A stretch of 64,000 bases of DNA, from NCBI GenBank assembly GCA_036426205.1, contig CM071570.1:1053058-1117057 (forward strand), written 5' to 3'. This document shows, piece by piece, positions 11,118-21,120 of the stretch. A program made the position numbers and the translations under genes. Each line of letters starts with the position of its first letter. The stretch's first letter is position 1. Source of the DNA: Ascaphus truei (taxonomy: Eukaryota; Chordata; Amphibia; Anura; Ascaphidae). Under the pieces are notes generated by a model. That model was not told the origin of the DNA. It did not search any database and saw nothing but the letters and a program-made list of their open reading frames with translations.

Positions 11118-14100
11118 TTAATGCAGGATTGTGTCGGCATCTACCCCTGGGATGTCTGTTTGGGCAATCCATGGCGCCCATACTTTTAGGAAATTTGGGC
11201 CAGAGTCGTTGATCCAACTAGTCAACTGTTCCATCTGGCACACGTGCCAAATTTTATTCCGAATTCGGGGGATAACTGGAATTTCATCTCGTTTCCATAC
11301 TGCTGCGATCTCACATCGTGTGGCGGTTGCGAAATGCGCAACCAGCTTGTGTGCCGCTTTTGGCAATCCCTGGATTCGCCTGCCAAAAAGGAACAGCCAC
11401 GGATCCAGGGGATCTCCAAGTTTAGGATCCTCTGTAACCATTCCCTAATGTTTTCCCAAATCGGGACCACCCTCGGGCAAGACCACCGCATATGTTTTAA
11501 GTCCGCTGCTTCCCCGCACTGCTTTGGGCAGAGCGGCGAATACCCTTTAACAAATTTAGATAGTTTAAGTGGGGTATGATACCAACGCATGAGGACATTA
11601 AATGCGTTCTCCTTTAACGTGGCACAGACTGAGCTTTTGGCTGCAGCCTGAAGGATATGATCCCAGACTTTGTCTTTTAGTGTCTCCCCCTAAGTCAGTC
11701 TCCCATCTCGTCATGTAGTTGTCGGGGTTCGTCAGTCTTTCCAGGACAGATCACTTCCATGTACATCCTAGAGGTTAGTCCCCTTGTGTCCGTTCCTCTA
11801 GAACACATTTGCTCAAAATTCGTTCTTGGGGGTCGAATTGGGAATTTGTTGTAAAAAGCTCTGATCTGGAGGTATCTGAATAGTTCTGAGTTTGGTACTC
11901 CTTTTTCCGATTTAATTTGCTCAAATGTTTTAATAAATTTCCTCCTCTCCAGATCTTTGAGTCGTTTATGACCCGACTGAGACCAAATTAAAAAGTTTTT
12001 ACTAAGCATCCCCGGAGCGAAATCTGGATTCTTGAGTAATGGGGTCATCTGGGATTGTTTGGTGGTAAGCGTATGTCTAAATTTGGAATTCTCCCACACC
12101 GCTAGAGAATTCGCCATGGCCTGCAGCCGCATCTTTATTGTGTTTCCACAGCGTTTGGGAAGCCAGATTAAATCGTGCAGCTCAACTGGTGCACAGCAGT
12201 CTCTCTCCAGTGCCACCCATCTCCGCAAAGACGGGTCTGCGTGCCACTGGAAAATTTGGCTCAATTGGGCTGCCTTGTAATATGCCAACAAGCAAGGTAC
12301 CGCTAATCCCCCTTTTGTAACTGGCCTTTTTAATATGCTCTTCGCAATTCGCGGGCTTCTGTTGTTCCAAATAAACTTCAATATTCGAGACTGTAAGGAG
12401 AGGACATCAGCGTAAACCAACGGTACCGGTAGGGTCTGGAAGAGAGAGAGCACCCTGGGGAGGAGGCTCATTTTAATACTATGAATTGTCCCGAACCATG
12501 AAATACCATAACCGGCCCATACTCTGAGGTCCTCCCTTAGAGTCCTGAACAATTTCGGGTAATTTGCTTTATAGAGTGAATTATAATCTCTGGTAATATC
12601 TACCCCGAGGTATTTGATAGAGGAGACTAGCCATTTGAAATTGAAATTTATTTCTATCAATTTTTCTACAGGTCGTGGTAGATTTATGTTTAGGGCTTCT
12701 GATTGGGTCTGATTGATTTTGAACCCGGAAATTTGATTAAATTTTCCCAAAATCTCAAAGACATTGGGCAGGGAGGTGAGGGGTTTAGGCAGTGTCAGGA
12801 TCACGTCATCTGCATACAGCGCTACTTTATGAGCTTGGTCCTTTACCTCTATCCCTGAGATATCGGGGCTTAAGCGAATATGCGCTGCTAGAGGTTCGAT
12901 ACACAGGGCGAATAACAGCGGGGACAAGGGGCACCCCTGTCTTGTCCCGCTACAGATCTTAAATTGATCCGAGGGGAAGCCCTGGTGTCGGACCCTAGCT
13001 GTAGGGCCATTGTATAATGCCAGGATGGCCTCGAGAATCCGTCCTTCAAAGCCAAATGCTCTCAAAGCCTCCCTCAGGTAGGGCCAGTCTATTCTATCGA
13101 AGGCCTTCTCCGCGTCCAGACTCAATACCATTGACGGGATATTACGTTTCTTGGCCAAATCAATCAGATCAATTATCCGTCTGGTATTGTCTGCCGCTTG
13201 CCCGCCTCCGATAAACCCCACCTGATCCTGGTGTATTAGTCTGGGAAGGACACTACCCACCCTGTTTGCTAAAAGTTTAGAGAAGATTTTTACATCCGAA
13301 TTAATCAGGGAGATTGGCCGGTAGCTCTTACAGTCTGCCGGGTCCTTACCCGTCTTATGGATCTGTGAGATGGAGGCTTGGAGCATCTGAGTTGGGAAGG
13401 AGGCCCCTGCGAGAATTTCATTGAATAATTTCAGTAGTTGGGGGGCTAAAGTTTTCGGGTATTTTTTATAATATAGATTTGAGAAGCCATCCGGACCTGG
13501 ATCCTTGGCTGGCTTAAGTGACTTTATTACCTCAGCTAGTTCTTCTGAGGTAAAGTCCCCCTGTAGCGCTTCTCTCTCTCCTCTGCTCAATTTGGGTAAT
13601 CGTGCCTCTTTTAAAAATACTTTAAGCCTCTCTCCTGTTTGTTGTGTGTTCCTGACCTTATCTCCATCATAGAGAGTTTCATAATATCGTTTAAATTCCT
13701 CAACGATCATTCTAGGATTGGAGGTAAGGTCCACACCCTGGGTTCGAATCGATGAGATACAGTAATTTGGAAGCCTATTTTGTAGCTTATTGGCAAGTAA
13801 GGTATCCGGCTTGTTGGCTTTTTTGTAAAACTTACGTCTTGACCATGCCAACTCTCTCTCGGCCTGGGAGGTTAGCAACAGATTGAGTTTAATTTTGGTG
13901 TCCGATATCTCCTTCAGGATATCATCCTGTTTATTGGCGATGTGGGCCTCTGAGAGTTGTGCCAGTCTCTCCCTCAGCTCTTTTATCTTAGTCTCTTTCT
14001 CTCTCTTTTTTTTGGCGGCCAAATTCATCAAAATCCCTTTCATCGTCGCCTTATGGGCTTCCCATAGTGTCGAATGAGAGGACACACTTCCCTCATTGAT

Positions 14101-14920
14101 TTCGAAGTATTCTTTTAATTTATCCCCTTCCTCCCGTTCGGTTGCCGGGTTTTTCAGTAGGAGCTCATTCAGTTTCCAGTTCGCTCCGGGTCTGTCCAGC
14201 GAACTCAGTGTGCACCGCTGCTCTATCGGTGCGTGGTCTGACCAAGAGATGTCATGAATCCCTGTGCGGGAGACCACTGGGACCACCCTGTTTGTTATCA
14301 GGAAGTAATCTATCCTGCTGTATCTGTTATGGGGTTGTGAGAAGAAGGTATATTCCCTCGCTATAGGATTCTGCTCCCTCCAGATGTCCACTAATTGGCA
14401 ATCCCTCGTCCCCTGGGCGATTGTTAGTATGTCCTGTTTCTGTGGTTGGTTAGTCCCCGTGCATCTGTCCAAGTCTGGGTCTAGTGTCCTATTGAAGTCC
14501 CCCGCTAATAGAATATTACCCTGTGCTTTGCTGTGTAGCAGTTTGAACAATTGTATAAAGAACTCCGGGGCGTGTTCACAGGGAGTGTACACTGTAGCTA
14601 ACGTTAGAGGCTGACCATGTATTATCCCTGTTAATGATATATCTCCCATCCTTGTCTACATAGGTCTTGGCTACTTGAAGCGATAGCCTATTATGTATTA
14701 AGATTGCTACCCCTCTTTTTTTAACAGGCGCCGAGGCCAGATAATACGATCTAAAATGTTTATCTAGGTATGTGGGGTGGTTATTTTGGGAGAAATGAGT
14801 CTCTTGTAGGAAGACGATATCGGCCTTTTTGCGAATGTAATCTCTGAATGCTATTTTCCTCTTGATGGGATTGTTAAAGCCTTTCACGTTATGTGAAATG
14901 ACCGTTATTTCCTTACTCAT
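11118..14920 (-). pseudogene. L1 ORF2: APE endonuclease, reverse transcriptase, Cys domain
   Basis: Nicks target DNA and reverse-transcribes L1 RNA from the nick. The start ATG at 14920 gives MSKEITVISHNVKG, the standard L1 endonuclease opening, with the catalytic E in LQETHFS. A frameshift near 14640 moves into a 984-codon frame (14649-11695) holding LLAGDFN, SWSDHAP, the RT blocks SLDAEKAFDRIDW, GTRQGCPLSPLLF and the catalytic YADDVIL, then the thumb and connection. A further frameshift near 11695-11590 leads to the C-terminal Cys-rich part (CPKQCGEAADLKH.RWSCP, 11590-11222), and another leads to the last segment ending at 11118. Together these give roughly 1,250 codons, normal for the family. 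All catalytic residues are visible. Three frame breaks prevent translation as written, though at least some may be sequence error. Confidence 0.9.
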
Positions 14921-16742
14921 TTGTAGGGTGTTACTGAGCTGCTGCTTCTGTGTACCTTAACTGTGCCTCTGTGTGGTTCCTTGCGGTGAGGTGGCTCCCG
15001 CCGTCGTCGCTCCTTTCGGGTGTCCTCAGCCAGGGTAGGGTTAGGGCAGGGGGAGTACATGAGGAAACATCGGGAGAGACAAACACAAAACCACAAGATT
15101 AACACACACATAGTGACCTCGGATCCTTGGCCCAGCCAACTGGGGACCGAGTTCATCGCCTTTGGGTGCCGGAGGGGCAGGGCGGGGTACCGCTCACCTC
15201 AAGCCACCCCCACCCTCCTCCTCCCACCACCCCAAAGGACTTCACCAGAGCCGTGGGTCTGAATATCACCCGGCTCAGGCATGAGGTCCATGCGGACCGC
15301 GGAGCAGGTCTCTGTCGTGATACCCCCGCCCGCCTTTAACACATGCAATCAGAAAAAAAACCTTTTGCTAACTGTAGCACCCTCCCGTTCTGCTATCTTT
15401 GTGCCAAACGGACCCCCCCCCCCCCAACTTCATAGATTGCCTTCTTCTCCCTCCCTTTTGCTGAGACTTGGTACCCCCGCCAGTCCCTTGAGTCCACGCT
15501 GTGATGTCAGCTGACTCCACTCTCTCGTGGATTTAGTTTCCCTGCCGCTTCTTTGTTTTCTGCAACACTTCTCGGGGTAACCCTGAACCTTCCCAATCCA
15601 ACTTCCCCCCCCCCCCCCCCTCCACCTTCCTGCTGCACTTCACATACTCACTCTGCATTATTCCTCCATCATTAGCGCTCCTGTCTACTCGCTCATCCCT
15701 AACCCTGCCCTCCTCCTACTTTCCTCCCTCGCTGCTGCTACCCCACTATTTCCTATCACTTATCTCCTCTGTCTTCCCTTAACTTCCGTGTGTCCCGTCT
15801 CCTCCTACTGCTCCCGCCCCCTACGCCACCTGTCTTCCCTGCTTCTCCTCCTCTCGCATAACTTCCCCCATCCTTCTATTACTTACCTAGCCCCCCTCTT
15901 CTCCTTCTCTTCACTTCCTCGCCCTATTCCCTCCACTGTCTCTATAACTTCCCCCTACCTTCGCTGGCTCCCTTCACCTTCCTTTTAGATCCCTTACCTC
16001 CATTGTCTCCTTTTGCCTACCTACCTCCCTTGGCCCTATCACCTACTTACCCCCTACCTGCTCACTGATTTGCCTTTGCCCCTCCCCCTCTCCCACACCC
16101 CTAGCGCCAACCAACTGGGTATTTGTCCCCTTTGCCTGGTTTCCCCTTAGCTGCCACTCTTCCACGCCCCTTCTCTATGCCCCCTGCCGCCCATTCCGTT
16201 CACTTTCTTATTGCCCCGCTTATTAGGGCCGGGGTGTGCAGGGCCGTCGCCTCTGCCGCTCGCGCTGCTGTCCGGTTGCTGTCTTTTGCTGCTCGCCTCC
16301 GCCACTCTCCCTACTTCCGGTGGCTGCTGTCCCTCACTATCATTGGCATTTCCGCCACCTCCAAGATGGCCGCTCCCGCTCCGCCCTGTGACGTCACCGG
16401 ACGTCCGGACTCCGCCATCTTGGATCCCATTTCGCGCCGAATTGAAGGGAAGCGCGCGCTCTCCTCCTCTGCTCCATGGATATCCGGGGTTTGCGTGTCA
16501 GCAGGCGCCTCCATCAGCCTCGTGGCAGCCGCCATCTTCTGATTCGGGGCCCCAGGTATGTACCCTTTGTTCTTGCAGCGTCCATATGGGTGGGCCGGTC
16601 CCCCTCTTCTCCCGTTACTGTGGGGGTTCCTCAGCGTGTAGCGTGGTGTAAAGGCAACTTTAATCGTCTGTTGGGGGGTGTAATAACTTGGATAACTGGG
16701 AGACATTAAAACTGGCGACCCCTCTACCTCACGTCCTCCCCC
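14921..16742 (-). promoter_or_regulatory. Unusually long L1 inter-ORF spacer with promoter-like CpG block
   Basis: 1.8 kb separates ORF1 from ORF2, where most L1s have tens of bases. The ORF1-proximal part (about 16200-16560) is CpG-rich. It has a perfect CRE palindrome TGACGTCA (16389-16396) and three ATGGC boxes resembling YY1 sites (GCCATCTT at 16414-16421 and 16531-16538; AAGATGGC at 16363-16370). The rest (about 15550-16150) is strongly purine-rich on the minus strand. A 131-codon frame (16706-16311) lies inside; I see no domain in it. YY1-like and CpG-rich sequence is known from L1 5' UTRs, so this may be an internal promoter for ORF2, or the 5' UTR of a second L1 lying next to an older ORF1. 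That reading is inference. Confidence 0.45.
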
Positions 16743-17507
16743 TCAGTCTTTATCTTTATTAACACCAGGCCGGGGGGAGCGTCCCGCTGTGGCCCATGTG
16801 GGGTCCGGGGCTTCCTCTGCGTCGGCTGCAGCCGGGTGGTTTTCCTTCATCCCCAGCTTCTGCAAGAAGGCATCCCCCTCCTCCAGGTCCCTCATAGAGA
16901 TTGGCCTCCCATTCCGGACCACCAGCAGCCCGAATGGGAAGGTCCAGCGGTACCGGACGGCCTTGTCTCGCAGAATCCTTGTAATGGGGATTAGATTCCT
17001 GCGTCGCAGCAGTGTCATTGGGGACAAGTCCTGGAATATTAACAGGCGAGCTCCCTCAAATTCCAGTGCGGGGCTAGCTCGGGTCTTGCGGAGCACAGCT
17101 TCCCTCGTGCTATAATAATGCAGCCGCACTATTATATCCCGCGGCTGCTCTGATTGTAGGGGCCTTGACCGCAGCGCCCGGTGACAGCGGTCCATCTCCA
17201 GGCGCTCCCTGGGTAACTCCGGTAGCAGGGACTCCATCCAGCGCAGTACGTATGCGTTACAGTCACCTTCTGTCTCGGGGACCGCTCGAATGCGCACATT
17301 ATTCCGCCGATCTCGGTTTTCAGCGTCCTCCTGGCGCTCCCTAATCTCGTTAATTTGATGTTGGAGATCAGTGTTTTTTTTGTCCACTTTCTTTGTGGCT
17401 TTAATATTGAGGTCCAGCTGCTTCTCAACATGGCCGGTCCGCTCCCCCAGGGATCCCACTTCTTTCTTTAACTTGGGAAGTGTGTTGCTCCGCGCTAATG
17501 GTGGCAC
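16743..17507 (-). CDS. L1 ORF1 protein (trimeric RNA-binding chaperone)
   Basis: 254 codons. ORF1p coats L1 RNA as a trimer in the retrotransposition particle. Residues about 10-60 form a heptad-rich coiled coil (HVEKQLDLNIKATKK, LQHQINEIRERQED). Next comes NRDRRNNVRIRAVPE, the signature leading into the RRM domain, then the RRM and the C-terminal domain (RDIIVRLHYYS, ARLLIFQDLSP, YRWTFPFGLLV). The listed first codon is GTG; an in-frame TAA lies about 35 bp upstream. The original ATG has therefore been lost, or the N-terminus begins in another frame. The stop is TGA at 16743. It is similar in length to other Tx1/L1-type transposase_22 ORF1 proteins and lacks a zinc knuckle. Confidence 0.85.
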   Translation of the reverse strand: MPPLARSNTLPKLKKEVGSLGERTGHVEKQLDLNIKATKKVDKKNTDLQHQINEIRERQEDAENRDRRNNVRIRAVPETEGDCNAYVLRWMESLLPELPRERLEMDRCHRALRSRPLQSEQPRDIIVRLHYYSTREAVLRKTRASPALEFEGARLLIFQDLSPMTLLRRRNLIPITRILRDKAVRYRWTFPFGLLVVRNGRPISMRDLEEGDAFLQKLGMKENHPAAADAEEAPDPTWATAGRSPRPGVNKDKD

Positions 17508-17631
17508 TGTATGGGATCCCTCTTGCAGCCTTTAGTCTGGGGGGGTTCCACACATCCCGTATAAGAGTGAGCTCCCACAAGGGGGGCTCACAGACAAGAA
17601 AAACAAATGACAGACAGGCGCACTAAGGGGT

Positions 17632-17876
17632 ATGAACACTTTATTAATAAAACAGGACAGTGGGCACAAGCATCCACTGAGGGGTTAAAACAAATATATA
17701 TCAACAAAGATCATTAAAATTACTGGTTATACACTAATATAATCGGTGATAGCACCGGGTCTACACAGGATCTCGCTAGTACTACAGAAAGGGTCCGGAC
17801 CAGACTGAGTACTTACCCTGCTAGATGCGTGAGGACCCGCTTCCACCGGCTGCAAAAACTCCACGAGGACTGCCGC
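17632..17876 (-). repeat. PLE 3' terminal segment downstream of the ribozyme
   Basis: Non-coding sequence between the duplication boundary and the ribozyme. No reading frame is evident. It is assigned to the PLE terminal repeat by position only. Confidence 0.45.
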
Positions 17877-17927
17877 CACGTGACCTCTACGCGTTTCGCA
17901 CGTAGTGCTTCGTCAGGAGGTCACGTG
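17877..17927 (-). ncRNA. Hammerhead ribozyme of the PLE terminal repeat
   Basis: Self-cleaving RNA motif, read on the minus strand. Stem I is an 11-bp perfect pairing of 17927-17917 (CACGTGACCTC) with 17887-17877 (GAGGTCACGTG). Next come the core CTGACGA (17916-17910), stem II GCAC-TAC-GTGC (17908-17898) and the second core GAAA (17897-17894). A one-pair stem III is closed by A and T around the palindrome CGCG (17893-17890), and the cleavage triplet GTA sits just before stem I. Minimal hammerheads with a palindromic stem III loop are known in PLEs and are thought to cut best as dimers. One oddity is the unpaired A at 17909 between the core and stem II. Cleavage activity has not been shown for this copy. 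Confidence 0.8.
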
Positions 17928-18398
17928 ATAGCGCTGTCCCCGGAGTTTATATGCAGAGCAGCAGCCAATGGATCTAACGTCATTAGGAAGAGTGAAGGCA
18001 CATGTAAATACAACAGAGTAAAAATGGAGTCCCATACAGCATGTTTAACTAATTAAGTAATTAGTTAATTAATTAAATAAATAAATAAAACCCCATTCTG
18101 AGATGGAGTGATGATATATAGGTCCCAGATTTAACTTTGAGTTGACCTATTACCCGATAAAATAAGTCACTTCTAACCATATATTACCATACCCCAGTTT
18201 AGATCTAAACATACATTTTTATACACACATATTAAAATGATTTTTTAAAAGAAACAAATTGTCCACAGAATTCATAAAAATTGATTAGATCACATAGAGG
18301 AACCCCAAGTATTCACCTAACAGTTTATTCTTTCAGGAAGGGAACCAATTCTATATAATCATTTAATCCATGTGGGAATCTAGTTCGCATGGTATAGA
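17928..18398 (-). other. PLE AT-rich 3' non-coding region
   Basis: No gene. It includes a TTAAT/AATA-rich low-complexity tract at 18050-18092. Confidence 0.5.
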
Positions 18399-18752
18399 TC
18401 AGAATTGTTCCCTTCTACTCAAGTGTAAATCTCTGTTGCCCAAGCGCTGATTTGCAGGGACAACTTCAATGCCCATAAATGAAATGCCACTCGGGTCACA
18501 CTGGTGACTATCATAAAAGTGCTTTAAAAGGTGGGTTAGGGGCATCTGTTTATCTATTAATTTGTGCACATTTTTGATGTTCCTCATATGTTCCATTACT
18601 CGCACCTTCATACACCGTTTTGTTTTGCCGATGTATTGTAACCCACATTTGCACTGGAGTACATATACTACATAAGCAGTGGAGCAATTTATAAAATGAT
18701 TAATTTTAAAACTCCGTTTTGTGGTAAAAGAAACAACCTCTTTCTTATTCAA
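18399..18752 (-). pseudogene. PLE GIY-YIG endonuclease domain
   Basis: C-terminal nuclease of the PLE protein, which nicks the target for reverse transcription. The 117-codon frame shows the hallmark strands AYVVYVLQC and LQYIGKT (the positions of GIY and YIG), followed by KVRVMEHMRNI, which provides the conserved Arg and the His of the active-site helix. Just upstream, in-frame sequence carries a CxxCxxC motif (KCSKCKIC) seen in animal PLEs between RT and endonuclease. The frame stops in the expected place after the domain. Upstream frame breaks separate it from the RT, so the protein is not intact in this sequence. Confidence 0.85.
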
Positions 18753-18852
18753 TAAATTAGTACATATCTTGCATTTACTACATTTATAGTTGCCCTTTAG
18801 ATCTAGATAGGATCTTAGTGTGCCCTTGTTACTGGAAACAGACTTTAGTTGA

Positions 18853-20095
18853 CTAGGGGTTATTAGTCCTTTTAAATGTTGAGCTTTTTTTATATACGAT
18901 CTTAGGTTTCAACGACATTCCGACACTCAACACAGGGTCTAAGGATAGAACCCTCCAGTGTTTAGCAATAGCCGATTGTATGGCCTTATGTTTGTCATTG
19001 AATTGTGTAATAAACACTGGGAATTTATCACTTTGTGTTGGGTCATCATGTTTTACTCCCTCTTTTATTGGTACAAGCTCAGTCATAGCCTCTAAATTCT
19101 GATTAACAACCCCCTTTTTAAAGTCAAATCTCTGTTCTTTTTTTCTTATTTTTTAATAAGTTAGTTCTTTTAACGAGATTGACTTTGTCAATAGCGCGAT
19201 CAATCAGAAGCTTATCATAATCTTTCTGTATAAATCTTTCCTTCAGAAAGAGTACCTGATCTTGGAATTGCTCATCATTGGTACAATTCCTCTTGAGGCG
19301 TGCGAATTGATTGAAAGGGATATTGGTGATCCAGGGTTTAAAATGGCAACTAGAAGGATGAATGTAAGAATTCACATTAGTATCCTTGAAATATGTTTTT
19401 GTACAGATTTGCTCTGATTCAATAGTAATTTCAAGGTCCAAGTAATGCACTGAGGTTTCACTGTTTTCCCCACTGAAAAAGAGGTTACACGTATTGATAT
19501 TTAACTGTGCAATAAACTCTAAAAGAGAGGCTTCAGTACCGTCCCAAATGATGAGAATATCATCTATATATCTCCTCCACATGATTAACTGTGGAGGAGA
19601 TATCTCAGTGATAGCGAGCTTCTCCCACCACCCCATATATAGGTTTGCAAACGATGGGGCAAACTTGGTACCCATTGCGGTACCAAGTGTCTGCAAATAA
19701 AATTCAGATTCAAACAAAAAATAGTTATGAGTTAGAATAAACTCTATGGAGCATAACAAAAAGTCAATGTGTGTTTGTTTTATCAAATTGCATGACTCCA
19801 AAAAGTATCTAACCGCCGTACATCCCGCCTGATGTGGTATACACGTGTACAATGATTGTACATCTAGCGTGGCCAATCTATATCCAGTTTTCCACTTGGT
19901 TTGTTGGAGTCATTTAATAACCGCAGTGGTGTCTTTGAGATGTGACGGTAACTCAGTAACTAAAGGCTGTAGGTAAAAATCGAAATACTGGGATAAATTT
20001 GTCATTGAATTAATGCCCGATATAATGGGGCGTCCAGGAGGATTGGAAACAGATTTGTGAATCTTGGGTAGATGGTAGTATATGGGAATGGTGGG
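18853..20095 (-). pseudogene. Penelope-like reverse transcriptase, broken by a stop and frameshifts
   Basis: Copies PLE RNA into DNA and is related to telomerase RT. From the N-terminal side: YHLPKIHK, PPGRPIISGINS, then an in-frame TGA at 19910-19912. A 250-codon frame (19876-19124) follows with LDVQSLYTCIP, GTAMGTKFAPSFANLYMG, the catalytic YIDD in WRRYIDDILIIW, YLDLEI, the PLE-typical SYIHPSSCHFKP and FARLKRNC. A frameshift at an A-rich slip near 19130 leads into 19086-18853, which carries the connector with AIAKHWRVL and DPVLS. Catalytic residues are present; one stop and at least one frameshift inactivate it. Relatively light damage suggests a fairly young copy. Confidence 0.9.
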
Positions 20096-20186
20096 TGTTG
20101 GAATGTAAATGAACTAAAATTCTGATTTATTCAATATGCCTTGTTCAAGGGCCGCATCAAGCAGTACCTTGAATGATTGAAGAAAC

Positions 20187-20970
20187 TCACCTGTGGGATC
20201 CTTTCTCAGTGCCCCAGTCTATGTCTGGATAATTAAAATCCCCCAATATGCAAACATGACCCAGTTTTGATGCCTTCTCCATCTGCAAAAGTATTTTAGC
20301 TTCCTCAATCTCACAGATATTTGGTGGTTTATAGCATATTCCCACAAATATTTTCTTTATACTTTTACCTCCACTGCTGATTTCTATCCACAAGGTCTCA
20401 ACATTTTCATCATTCCCTTCAAAAACATCTTCCCTTATAATAGGTTTTAGATCCGGTTTAACATATAAACATACTCCACCTCCCCTTCTATTTGTTCGAT
20501 CCTTCCGAAAAAGGGAATAACCCTCTAAATTAACTGTCCAGTCATGAGTTTCATCCCACCATGTTTCAGTAATGCCTATGATATCATACTGCTCCCTTGC
20601 AGCTATTAATTCAAGCTCCCCCATTTTATCTGTCAGGCTTCTTGCATTAGCAAGCATGCATTTCAGTTTTTTTTCAGCCTGTACTATTATCTTATCTGCT
20701 CCTTCCTTTCTGCTCCCACTTGGTTTAGTCTTTAGAAGTTTTGTAGTATTATCTCTATTTACTATGGGTGTCTCACTGCTTGTCAAACTTGCACTTGCCC
20801 CCATTCTACCTCCATACCACCTTGTATCCTCATCTATTCCATTTAGTTCATTATCTGTTTCATTCCCCTCCCCCCTCCATCCTAGTTTAAAATCTCCTCC
20901 AACCTTTTTAGCATTCTCCCCCCTAGCACAGAAGAGGAAATAGATATAGAGGAAGTAGAAAAGATAATTT
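20187..20970 (-). pseudogene. CR1-clade LINE apurinic endonuclease fragment
   Basis: A 205-codon frame (20804-20187) carries the first half of a CR1/L2-type ORF2: LKCMLANARSL, ITETWWDE with the catalytic Glu, KDRTNRRGGGVCLYVK, VGICYKPP and LGDFNYPDIDW. These are diagnostic of the endonuclease of CR1 elements. Upstream to about 20970 the TTTAAACTAGGATGG context and the EEILN-like coding trace resemble the region just 5' of the domain. The RT half is absent; the sequence switches to PLE at about 20187, either through PLE insertion or a rearrangement. It cannot make a working protein. Confidence 0.85.
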
Positions 20971-21120
20971 AACAGCTGTTACAGTGGCACACAGCAATTC
21001 CTCTGTATATTTCCAACGCCAGTGTTTGCACATGTGGGTAATGTGCTCGCAATACACTGCGCTGGGAACTCAGGCTTCATGCGTTTCATATGGACACTAT
21101 ATCTTTTCCTCAATAAAAAA
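20971..21120. other. Short gene-free stretch
   Basis: Nothing recognised between the CR1 fragment and the 52-bp repeat. Confidence 0.4.

Larger units (their letters stand above)
10700..17540 (-). mobile_element. L1 (Tx1/L1 clade) LINE, near full length, copy B
   Basis: Minus-strand LINE of about 6.8 kb. Order: ORF1 (17507-16743), a long inter-ORF spacer (16742-14921), ORF2 (14920-11118 with a few frameshifts), a 3' UTR of about 0.4 kb, and a poly(A) seen as ten T at 10700-10709, preceded by an AATAAA-like signal (TTTATTGG on the plus strand). It landed in the L2 ORF, after CTTCTACTCAC. The expected target duplication is not found at the 5' side, where an in-frame stop lies just upstream of ORF1 and PLE-related sequence soon follows. 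The true 5' end is therefore uncertain by about 100 bp. Confidence 0.85.
9774..17631. repeat. Tandem segmental duplication, copy B (better preserved)
   Basis: Second copy of the segment at 2043-9773, 7.86 kb long, directly abutting it. Reading frames are long and the catalytic motifs of both LINEs are intact, so this copy is closer to the true sequence. It continues at 17632 into PLE sequence that copy A lacks, while copy A alone has the L2 sequence upstream (1638-2042). Confidence 0.9.
17632..20190 (-). mobile_element. Penelope-like element (PLE) with GIY-YIG and ribozyme
   Basis: A retroelement class distinct from LINEs and LTR elements. On the minus strand, in order: RT (about 20095-19124), connector (19086-18853), a Cys motif (KCSKCKICTN, near 18800-18765), GIY-YIG endonuclease (18752-18399), an AT-rich 3' region (18398-17930), a hammerhead ribozyme (17927-17877) and a terminal segment to about 17632. 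That layout matches PLEs of the Penelope/Neptune type, whose terminal repeats carry hammerhead ribozymes. The 5' end abuts a CR1 fragment at about 20190 and no 5' terminal repeat is seen, so it is probably 5'-truncated. Confidence 0.9.
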
